This document shows positions 7,041 to 13,405 of a DNA stretch of 15,097 bases, in pieces. The notes beneath the pieces are model-generated. The model had not been told where the DNA came from and searched no databases. It saw only the letters and a program-made list of their open reading frames with translations. This DNA is from JBKHBQ01 sp046542305 (GTDB lineage: Bacteria; Bacteroidota; Bacteroidia; Bacteroidales; 4484-276): assembly GCA_046542305.1 (NCBI GenBank), contig JBKHBQ010000078.1:1-15097 (forward strand). Reading direction: 5' to 3'. The translations under genes and the position numbers were made by a program. Every line of letters begins with the position of its first letter. The first letter of the stretch is position 1.

Positions 7041-8235
7041 TGATATCTTTTTTTCTGTACGCAAATATGACGATAAACAGCGAGGCCACACCGAGCAGGG
7101 CTTCGCCGAGAAACAGGCCGTCGTAGCCGATCTTGTCGCCCACATGGCCGCTCATCACGGCAATGACCAACCCGCTCAGGTGAGTAATAACGATCTGCAC
7201 CGTAAAATCCGTTCCCTCGCGGCCCTTACGCACCACATCCATGGAGGTAGTGTAAATGACCACTGTGCTCAGTCCGTAGGCACCCCACAGCAGGCAAATG
7301 CCAAGATAGATGCTGATCAGCGCCGGTTCGCCGCCGGTCATGGCATAGAAATACACCGCAGCGATGATGTTGATCAGGGCAAAGAGCAGCAGCGACGTGC
7401 GCCTGCCGATTTTCTTCACGATGAAACCTGCAGCCAGCGCCGCCAGCGCCGCCACCGATGTACCCACAATCCCCGACATGAATCCGATCTCTTTGGCCGA
7501 ATAGCCAAGGTCGACCATCCAGGGCTTGAGCATGGCCAGAATGCCGATAATGCCGGAATAGTAAAACACCAGGATCAGCACACGGCGGTACATTCCCGGG
7601 ATGGCAAAGAAGCGGTAAATATCGGCCAGGGTCACCCGGGGCTTGTCCAGTTTCTCACGCTGCCCTGCGGGTTTGTAAAGCATCAGGGGAATGAGTGCAA
7701 AGGCCACGAATGCCGCCAGCAAAAACAGCAGCCATTCCCACCCGAAATAGTAATATGCGATGAGCAGTACACCTGTTCCCAAAAGGCTTCCGGTGAAGCT
7801 TCCCGCCGACTGCATGCTGTTGCCCAGTCCGCGTTCGGCGGGTTTCAGTATAAGGATGGCAAAGGCGTCGGTGGCAATGTCCTGGGTGGCGGACGCCATA
7901 AAAGCCAGTACGAGCAGCACCACGATGAGCCGGAAATCGGTTTGAAGGTCGAAATGGGCAATGCTCACGATGACTGCGGCATAGAAAAGTTCCGAAACTA
8001 CGATCCAGGTGCGGAGTTGCCGCTTGTTCCGGGCCTGATTGTCGACAAGCGGTGCCCACAGGAATTTAAAGATCCAGGGCAGCTTCACCAGTTGCAGCAG
8101 GCCGATTGATTCCAGTGAGTAGTTCTCCTGACGCATGATCACCGGGACCACCGTGGAGAAAAAACTCATCGGCACCGCCTGTGCGATGTAAAGACTGAAA
8201 AGGACCGGAAACTTCGGCCACTGCTTGTTTTTCAT
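7030..8235 (-). CDS. MFS permease, RhtX/FptX siderophore-importer type
   Basis: This is a 401-residue, twelve-helix major facilitator of the inner membrane. The N-terminal part has QAVPMSFFSTVVPVI (19-33) and PWIFKFLWAPLVD (53-65), the pattern of the RhtX/FptX and AmpG branch. Known members import rhizobactin 1021 and pyochelin, while AmpG imports muropeptides. A central sequence, ASATQDIATDAFAI, is also typical of this branch. Its gene lies 3 bases after the TonB-dependent receptor stop (TAA TTG ATG) and overlaps hemN by 11 bases, so the product almost certainly works with the receptor. The receptor would bring the ligand to the periplasm and this permease into the cytoplasm without ATP. Given the three heme genes that follow, the cargo could be a porphyrin(ogen) or a ferric siderophore; sequence does not decide. 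The ATG at 8235 is preferred over a TTG immediately before it. Confidence 0.88.
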   Translation of the reverse strand: MKNKQWPKFPVLFSLYIAQAVPMSFFSTVVPVIMRQENYSLESIGLLQLVKLPWIFKFLWAPLVDNQARNKRQLRTWIVVSELFYAAVIVSIAHFDLQTDFRLIVVLLVLAFMASATQDIATDAFAILILKPAERGLGNSMQSAGSFTGSLLGTGVLLIAYYYFGWEWLLFLLAAFVAFALIPLMLYKPAGQREKLDKPRVTLADIYRFFAIPGMYRRVLILVFYYSGIIGILAMLKPWMVDLGYSAKEIGFMSGIVGTSVAALAALAAGFIVKKIGRRTSLLLFALINIIAAVYFYAMTGGEPALISIYLGICLLWGAYGLSTVVIYTTSMDVVRKGREGTDFTVQIVITHLSGLVIAVMSGHVGDKIGYDGLFLGEALLGVASLFIVIFAYRKKDINEI

Positions 8236-8238
8236 CAA

Positions 8239-10332
8239 TTAAAACCTCACCGAAAGATTTACACCAAAGCGCATGGGCTTGCCCACCTGCACGTATTCAT
8301 TGCCCAACGCATCAAAATAAAAGGCATTGTAATCCGTACCCAACAGGTTCTTACTCCACACATCAAACCGGAATGCGCCTTTGATGAATGAAACCTTGGC
8401 GTCCACCAGGCCGTAGTAATCCTGCGAACGGGTGTTCTCCTCGTTCCAGAAAATCTCGCCTGCGCCGCGATACTGAAGGTTGAATCGCATCTTGTCGAGC
8501 AGTGTAGATTGCTGCAGGAAAACCACCTTGCTCAGTTGAACGCCTACGGTATGGCGCGGCACGTAGGGAATGTAATTTCCGCTGTGGCTGGTGGTGGAAT
8601 CCACTTCATACGAAAGAAATTCGGCATCGGTATAGCCGTAGGTAAGCAGCGCCTGGTAGCCTTTCACCGGAACGGTCTTCAGCGTAACCTCCACACCCCT
8701 GCTCACCGAGTGCCCGGCATTTTTCAGCATCGAACCGCGTCCGCTGGGAACGGTCTGGTAGATCTGCTGATGGCGCCAGTCGATGTAAAACAGCGCCAGC
8801 TCGGCATGCAGCCGGTTTTCGATAAGCTGGGTTTTGATGCCTGCTTCATAATTCCAGCTGAACTCCGGATTGAAGGTCAGATCTTCAGGTCGCTCGAAAG
8901 TGGAGTTGAACCCGCCGGTTTTATATCCCTTGGCAACGGTGGCATACAGGTTTGTTTTGCCAATCCTGTAGTTGATAGCCACCTTTGGCAGCACCTCGAA
9001 GAAATCCATCGAGGGATAGGTGGTGTCGGCCAGGTTGGTGAGGTTGTCGTTCTTTTCCATGTCGTAGGTGTAATCGAGCACGTCTTTTTCATAATCCACG
9101 CGAATACCGGCCGTTAGGGAAAGTCCGTCCACCAGGAAATCGTTCAGCGTAGACTGATGGAAAAATGCATATCCGCCGATGGTATGATCGTACTGCTTGT
9201 AAAGCTTCGTGCCGGATGCGTAAGCATCCACATCAACACCTTTGTCGAAAGCCTGAAGAAAACCATAGGCTCCCAGCAGCCAGTTGTATTTGTTCTCGCC
9301 GGTTGACCGGGTAATCACCTCCTGCGAAAGCATGTGCTGTTTTTGCCTTTGCTCCACGAAATAGAGCGAATCCTCGGTAAAATCCTGGTCGATATCCTGC
9401 ACGTCATCCAATAGTTGATATGCCGTGGTTGAAACAATTTCAAAGCGGTTCCCGCTATAGGTGGCCACCAGGGCATCCGAGAACAGGTCGCGGTCGTAGG
9501 TGCTGTACTGGTTGTAGCTGATGTCTTCGGCCATGTTGAGTGAATCGTTGAAAATGGCATAGGGATAACCCCCCTGCCGGCTGATCTCCAGCGATGCGAT
9601 GTTTTTCAGGGTGAAATTATCGGAAAGTTTCCAGACCAGCTTATTGCGCAGTCCCACCGAGGTAATTTCATCAACCTTTTCGCCGGTGTACTGATTGGTG
9701 AAATATCCGGCATTGTCGAGGTAATTCACGGCAAGGGAATAGCCGAAGTTTTCCGACAGCTTGCCGTAGTGGCCGGCATTTACGTTATAGGCATTGTAGT
9801 TTCCGGCCGAGAGTTTAATGTACGTTCCCTGATAATCGAGCGGCGAGGCGGTGACAATGTTCACGATGCCGCCCATGGTATTTCTTCCGTAGAGGGTTCC
9901 CTGCGGGCCTCGCAACACTTCGATGCGTTCCACATCGAAGAAATCGAAATCGAAAGCAGCCTTTTCGAAATAAGGCACACCATCCACATACATGCCCACC
10001 GACGGAGCATTGATACGCGATCCGATGCCGCGGATGTAAACCGGCGAAGTTAGTTTGGAGCCGTAATCGGGCATAAAGAAATTAGGGATCACCGCCGAGG
10101 CATCCGACAGCGTATTTACCTCATTGCGGTTGATGGCCTGTGCAGACATTACCGAAACCGATGCAGGAATCTCACGAAGTTTCAGATTGTCTCTGGAGGC
10201 ATTGATCCGCACCTCGCCAAGTTCAACTTCCAGCATTGAAGAACTGTCGGTGGAATTGACCACCGTTTGGGCAAAAGCCCCTGTGCCTGCAAATACCAGT
10301 ATGATGAATATGTGTATTCTTACCTGATTCAT
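8239..10332 (-). CDS. TonB-dependent outer-membrane receptor
   Basis: This 697-residue protein is a TonB-dependent receptor of the siderophore and heme class. A signal peptide covers residues 1-21 (cleavage after AFA). The plug domain spans roughly 50-165 with VYIRGIGSR (98-106), YVDGVPY (115-121), and RGPQGTLYGRNTMGGIVNI (141-159). The beta-barrel runs to a terminal phenylalanine in GVNLSVRF, the outer-membrane assembly signal. Near residue 470 it has AKGYKTGGFN, common in FyuA- and CirA-like siderophore receptors. It lacks the N-terminal carboxypeptidase-like domain of SusC-type glycan receptors, and no SusD partner follows. It is the first gene of the compact run with the permease, hemN, hemG and hemH. 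Its 120-base upstream gap has a small hairpin (CCTGG 10384-10388, CCAGG 10394-10398) in the likely leader but no clear promoter or Fur box. The ligand is unknown: ferric siderophore, heme or porphyrin are the main options. Confidence 0.94.
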   Translation of the reverse strand: MNQVRIHIFIILVFAGTGAFAQTVVNSTDSSSMLEVELGEVRINASRDNLKLREIPASVSVMSAQAINRNEVNTLSDASAVIPNFFMPDYGSKLTSPVYIRGIGSRINAPSVGMYVDGVPYFEKAAFDFDFFDVERIEVLRGPQGTLYGRNTMGGIVNIVTASPLDYQGTYIKLSAGNYNAYNVNAGHYGKLSENFGYSLAVNYLDNAGYFTNQYTGEKVDEITSVGLRNKLVWKLSDNFTLKNIASLEISRQGGYPYAIFNDSLNMAEDISYNQYSTYDRDLFSDALVATYSGNRFEIVSTTAYQLLDDVQDIDQDFTEDSLYFVEQRQKQHMLSQEVITRSTGENKYNWLLGAYGFLQAFDKGVDVDAYASGTKLYKQYDHTIGGYAFFHQSTLNDFLVDGLSLTAGIRVDYEKDVLDYTYDMEKNDNLTNLADTTYPSMDFFEVLPKVAINYRIGKTNLYATVAKGYKTGGFNSTFERPEDLTFNPEFSWNYEAGIKTQLIENRLHAELALFYIDWRHQQIYQTVPSGRGSMLKNAGHSVSRGVEVTLKTVPVKGYQALLTYGYTDAEFLSYEVDSTTSHSGNYIPYVPRHTVGVQLSKVVFLQQSTLLDKMRFNLQYRGAGEIFWNEENTRSQDYYGLVDAKVSFIKGAFRFDVWSKNLLGTDYNAFYFDALGNEYVQVGKPMRFGVNLSVRF

Positions 10333-10452
10333 TTCTCAATAAATTAATTAATCGGCTGTGCTGTCGATCTGAAGCACTTGCATCCTGGTCATCCCAGGTG
10401 GTTTCATAAATAAGTGTGGAAAAATGAAAGATCCAGCGGCATGCCGGATGAA

Positions 10453-10806
10453 TCAGGAAATGGCAGGAGGTGGGCGGGCGAATTTCCCATAGCAATAACT
10501 GCCGGATTTAAAAGGTTTACCGGGAGGAAAACAAAGCAACATTCCATCAGACCGTATAATCAACTGATCATCACCCGCAAGAACTTCTGCAGGCAAAGAG
10601 AATTGAACCTGATCGTTCCAGTCAAACGTATGCTGCTGATCATCAAGCGGTGCCCAGGATATCATCTTCTCATGAACTTCATCCACAAACACCGGTTCCT
10701 TTTCAGCCATCAACCTGCCAAAGGAGGTCACCCCGAGATACAGCACATACATGACGGCCAGCGTCACATACGGCAAATACGAGGAAAACAGGCTAAGCTG
10801 AATCAT
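10453..10806 (-). CDS. Small one-helix membrane protein, function unknown
   Basis: I do not recognise this 117-residue protein. It has one hydrophobic segment (about 8-30, YLPYVTLAVMYVLYLGVTSFG), then a hydrophilic domain of about 85 residues with many aspartates (EVHEKMISWAPLDD, FDWNDQVQ). It ends with LLCFPPGKPFKSGSYCYGKFARPPPAIS in two parts: a cysteine pair (92, 105) and a proline-rich tail RPPP. It is likely real because it has a compact hydrophobic-then-polar composition, a sensible ATG start, a promoter candidate just upstream, and no better frame opposite. It lies between the nrf hairpin and the receptor gene in the same direction, 120 bases before the receptor start, so it may be the first gene of the heme or iron run. 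A role as an accessory protein of the receptor or of heme handling would be inference from location only. Confidence 0.7.
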   Translation of the reverse strand: MIQLSLFSSYLPYVTLAVMYVLYLGVTSFGRLMAEKEPVFVDEVHEKMISWAPLDDQQHTFDWNDQVQFSLPAEVLAGDDQLIIRSDGMLLCFPPGKPFKSGSYCYGKFARPPPAIS

Positions 10807-10827
10807 ATCTTGATGTTTAAATCTTTA

Positions 10828-10859
10828 CAAAGAAAATCAAAAAAACTGCAGCGGACAAA
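10828..10859 (-). promoter_or_regulatory. Candidate promoter of the 117-residue protein gene
   Basis: On the minus strand a TTTG (rc of 10856-10859) is followed after 20 bases by TTTCTTTG (rc of 10828-10835), seven of eight to the Bacteroidota -7 box TAnnTTTG. The spacing is right for the -33/-7 pair. Transcription would start near 10822, about 16 bases before the ATG at 10806. If the 117-residue gene is cotranscribed with the receptor, this promoter drives the whole heme run. Confidence 0.4.
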
Positions 10860-10975
10860 AGTGAATCTTTTTATTCCGGTAATTTAGAACCGGTTTATAT
10901 TTGAGTCAATTAACCCCGGATTTCAACTTATGTTTTCATGCAGTTTTTCCTGCTTCATGCGGCTTTAAAGTATTT

Positions 10976-11003
10976 GCGGCAGGAAAAGACTGATTCCTGC
11001 CGC
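10976..11003 (-). terminator. Strong hairpin after nrfA
   Basis: GCGGCAGGAA (10976-10985) and TTCCTGCCGC (10994-11003) form a perfect 10-bp stem with an 8-base loop, starting 17 bases after the nrfA stop codon. No long U tract follows on the minus strand (AAATACTTT), so efficiency is uncertain. Position and stem strength make it the most likely end of the nrf transcript. Confidence 0.6.
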
Positions 11004-11020
11004 TTATAACCTGATTAAAA

Positions 11021-12529
11021 TCAATAATACACCACTTCCCATTGCTCTTCGCGTTCCTGTGCGGCGCGGATCCATTGCGGCACGATCTCTTCGAGGAAGA
11101 GTTTCTTGTTTCTGCGCAATTGCTCCATGGGCAGGCCGATGTATTCCTGGGCCCTGGCTTTGGTGCTGATATCGGGATAAGGCACGGGGTACCCTGCGCC
11201 CAGTTCAGAGATGATGCGGGTCAGTTTTATGCGGGCTTCCTGGGCGCGTTCTATTCCTGCACTGATCATCCTGAGCGATTCCAGCGAATTGTGGAAAGAG
11301 GCACCGTGAGCCTGTGTGGCATAGTCCCAGCGAAACTGTGCATGGCGGATCAGGTGAAGAACATCCTGCATTTGCGATTGTGTGGCGCCGTGATCCCAGG
11401 CATGTTTGGCTTCCACATGGGCACGGACCAAAACTTTTTCCAACTCATCGCGCTGCTGATTTACCTTGGTTTGTTTGTCGTAAACCCACCGGATAAGGTC
11501 TTCCTCACTTTCGTTGTGGCATACCTGGCAGGAATTCGAAACATTGTTGAGCGGGCTTTGCATATGATGGTCGGAATATTTCTGTCCGCCTTCCGACATG
11601 TAGGGCATGTGGCAATCGGCACAGGTTACGCCGCGCTCGGCATGTGTACCCGAGTACCAGGTTTCGTAGCCGGGATGTTGCGCCTTGAGCATGGGGGCCC
11701 GGCTCAACTGGTGCGTCCAGTCGCTGAATTCGATCTCATCGTAGTATTCGAGCACCTGCTCCACCTCCAGACCTTTGTCCCACGGGAATTTCAGATAGGC
11801 TACCCCTTCCTTTCCAGGCAGGTTATTATTGAAATAGTATTCTACATGGCACTGCGCGCACACCAGCGAACGCATCTCCTGGTGCGTTGCCTGGGTGATG
11901 TCCATGCCGCGGTTTTCGAACGCCTCGATCAATGCCGGACGTGAAATGCGCAAATCCATAGTCTCGTGGTCGTGGCAATCGGCACAACCGACAGAATTCA
12001 CCACTTCCTCGCCCCAGCGCGACCATTTTCCGCGGTAAAACTCCGTAATCCCCACCTCATTCATCAGCCTTGGCACATCGGAGCTTTTGCAGGTCCAGCA
12101 GGTGGCAGGCATGGGTTCGGGTTCTTCAATTTCGGGCGCACCCGTGCGCAAAATGTGCCGCAGATCCTTGATGGCATAGTAGTGGCCGCGCCCCTGATTG
12201 TATTCCTTGGAAAAAGCATAGCCGGCCCACAACACCACCATGCGCGGGTTTTCCACGAGCATGTCGATCATGGCATTGCCGTTATATTTGCTGTGGAAGC
12301 CTGTATCGGAGGTTTCCTGGTGACTTTGGTACTGGGCGGGAAAGTTCTCGCCCCATACTTCGTTGCGGGGTTCCCATTCGGCGATCTGTACCCTGGGTTC
12401 GTACACGTATTCCCTTTCAATCCGACGCTCGGTGATGGTTGTGGCGAGCATGCCCAGCACAAAAACCACCACAACGGTGATCAGAAAAATGGTCCAGTTG
12501 ATCCAGGATTTGCGTTGCTTGTTTTCCAT
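11021..12529 (-). CDS. nrfA: Cytochrome c nitrite reductase, pentaheme
   Basis: NrfA reduces nitrite to ammonium with six electrons in the periplasm. The 502-residue protein has five heme-binding motifs: the diagnostic active-site CWTCK (144-148, lysine-ligated heme 1), then CADCH (182-186), CAQCH (224-228), CADCH (303-307) and CQVCH (334-338). Catalytic residues are recognisable by context: Arg114 in GRGH, Tyr231 in CAQCHVEYYF, and His285 in LKAQHPGYETW, with Glu230, Lys282 and Gln284 as the calcium site. The N-terminal hydrophobic segment (12-31) lacks a clear cleavage site, so the enzyme may stay anchored in the inner membrane. The CWTCK motif needs a dedicated heme lyase (NrfEFG or CcsBA-type), which is not encoded here. 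The gene follows nrfH by 133 bases, and a hairpin follows the stop codon. NrfA supports growth on nitrite or nitrite detoxification, mainly without oxygen. Confidence 0.97.
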   Translation of the reverse strand: MENKQRKSWINWTIFLITVVVVFVLGMLATTITERRIEREYVYEPRVQIAEWEPRNEVWGENFPAQYQSHQETSDTGFHSKYNGNAMIDMLVENPRMVVLWAGYAFSKEYNQGRGHYYAIKDLRHILRTGAPEIEEPEPMPATCWTCKSSDVPRLMNEVGITEFYRGKWSRWGEEVVNSVGCADCHDHETMDLRISRPALIEAFENRGMDITQATHQEMRSLVCAQCHVEYYFNNNLPGKEGVAYLKFPWDKGLEVEQVLEYYDEIEFSDWTHQLSRAPMLKAQHPGYETWYSGTHAERGVTCADCHMPYMSEGGQKYSDHHMQSPLNNVSNSCQVCHNESEEDLIRWVYDKQTKVNQQRDELEKVLVRAHVEAKHAWDHGATQSQMQDVLHLIRHAQFRWDYATQAHGASFHNSLESLRMISAGIERAQEARIKLTRIISELGAGYPVPYPDISTKARAQEYIGLPMEQLRRNKKLFLEEIVPQWIRAAQEREEQWEVVYY

Positions 12530-12662
12530 ATTATTTTAGTTGATTGGTTAATCGTTTATTGTTAATCCCGTGCCTGCGAGACGCAGACAAGCAGGGTAAT
12601 TTTTATTCGTTACATGCTTACTACCTGGCTACCTGCAGCCTGCTGAACCCTGCAGTTCCCAT
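12530..12662 (-). promoter_or_regulatory. Structured spacer between nrfH and nrfA
   Basis: This 133-base intercistronic gap is unusually long for a two-gene unit. It contains CTGCAG at 12633-12638 and 12650-12655 (6-bp stem, 11-base loop), starting 7 bases after the nrfH stop. It also contains CTGCG-AGA-CGCAG (12574-12586), and a GTTAATC direct repeat at 12547-12553 and 12561-12567. No TTTG/TAnnTTTG promoter is evident. RNA processing here could adjust the amounts of NrfA and NrfH, which is inference. Confidence 0.35.
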
Positions 12663-13274
12663 TTATTCCCTTCCACTTTCGTCGTTTCTATTGTCACCCT
12701 TCATCAACTCCTTGAGCCACTGTGGAACGGGGCTTCCCAGGCGCGGAACACGGGCCCAGGTAGAGGTGCTCAGGCTGTTCACCCTTCCGTGCGGCACCTC
12801 GCGATGGCATTCCCAGCACAGTTTTCCTTCGTTCTTCCGGGCATCCGAAGCGGATGTCATAAAAGTATGTACCTCGCGGTTCATGTAGGTATGGCAGCGG
12901 ATACAGTTTTCCTGCACCACGGCTACACCGGCCCTTTTGATCTGAATAACCTGTGGCTCGGCCCGTAGCGTAAAAATGGTGGCATGGCGCGCACCATCCA
13001 TGGCTTTAAAGGCAAACTTGGCAACAGGATTGGTGTGCGGCACATGGCAGTCGTTGCAGGTGGCATATTCGCGGTGAGCCGAATGAAACCAACTGGCATA
13101 CTGCGGATTCATGATGTGGCAGTTGATACAGGTTTCAGGCCGGTCGGAAATGTAGCTGGAGGCATTCGAAACATGAAAAGTATAGATTCCCAAACCGACG
13201 ATCGCACCCAGCACAATGGTGGCAGGCAGTTGCCAGGTGGGTGGAGGAATGAGCGCGCGTAAAAATTTTTTCAT
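12663..13274 (-). CDS. nrfH: NrfH, quinol dehydrogenase subunit of nitrite reductase
   Basis: NrfH is a membrane-anchored tetraheme cytochrome of the NapC/NirT family that oxidises menaquinol and passes electrons to NrfA. The 203-residue protein has one N-terminal transmembrane helix (about 17-34) followed by four heme motifs: CINCH (49-53), CNDCH (73-77), CIRCH (124-128) and CWECH (153-157). The first motif continues as CINCHIM, giving Met55, which fits the methionine-linked first heme known from Desulfovibrio NrfH. The last 35 residues after CWECHREVPHGR are polar and probably extend along NrfA. Four hemes and the neighbouring nrfA distinguish it from NapC. The ATG at 13274 is preceded by an AT-rich 131-base gap with a promoter candidate and a Crp/Fnr-type palindrome. 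The gene lies downstream of the PepSY-TM gene in the same direction but probably has its own promoter. Confidence 0.96.
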   Translation of the reverse strand: MKKFLRALIPPPTWQLPATIVLGAIVGLGIYTFHVSNASSYISDRPETCINCHIMNPQYASWFHSAHREYATCNDCHVPHTNPVAKFAFKAMDGARHATIFTLRAEPQVIQIKRAGVAVVQENCIRCHTYMNREVHTFMTSASDARKNEGKLCWECHREVPHGRVNSLSTSTWARVPRLGSPVPQWLKELMKGDNRNDESGRE

Positions 13275-13311
13275 TTCATTTCGGATTTATAAGCACTCGA
13301 TTACTGAAACA

Positions 13312-13343
13312 CAAATATGCAAATTCTTTTATCTATTTTCAAT
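13312..13343 (-). promoter_or_regulatory. Candidate nrfHA promoter
   Basis: On the minus strand ATTG (rc of 13340-13343, three of four to TTTG) is followed after 20 bases by CATATTTG (rc of 13312-13319, seven of eight to TAnnTTTG). Transcription would start near 13306, giving a leader of about 32 bases before the nrfH ATG at 13274. Confidence 0.4.
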
Positions 13344-13346
13344 AAC

Positions 13347-13360
13347 TTAACAGTCGTTAA
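13347..13360. promoter_or_regulatory. Crp/Fnr-type palindrome upstream of nrfHA
   Basis: TTAAC-AGTC-GTTAA is a perfect 5-4-5 inverted repeat. This layout is shared with Fnr-type sites (TTGATnnnnATCAA) and with other Crp/Fnr-family operators. Its centre lies about 47 bases upstream of the inferred start of nrfHA transcription, immediately before the -33 element, a typical position for activation. Which regulator binds is not shown; HcpR- or Fnr-like proteins are likely candidates. Confidence 0.4.
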
Positions 13361-13405
13361 CAAATCGAATTGAGCTATATTCAACCCGGTCGGGGATCTC
13401 CTCAC

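Noticed and set aside
7041..7145. N-terminal extension of HemN upstream of the ATG at 7040
   Set aside because: The extra residues do not match HemN, overlap the end of the permease gene, and the family homology begins right after the ATG at 7040.
7006..8109. A 367-codon open frame on the plus strand
   Set aside because: It lies fully antisense to the permease gene and its translation is rich in histidine, glutamine and arginine with no recognisable motif, as expected of a shadow frame in GC-rich coding DNA.
7030..8235. Assignment of the permease as AmpG (muropeptide importer)
   Set aside because: It belongs to the same broad branch, but the receptor partner and heme genes fit the RhtX/FptX role better, and no cell-wall recycling gene is nearby.
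8236..8238. TTG start for the permease one codon before the ATG
   Set aside because: An ATG follows at once and is the more common start; the TTG adds only one residue. The same reasoning applies to the TTG before hemG at 5662-5664.
8239..10332. Receptor as a SusC-type glycan importer
   Set aside because: It lacks the N-terminal carboxypeptidase-like domain, is shorter than SusC proteins, and no SusD gene follows.
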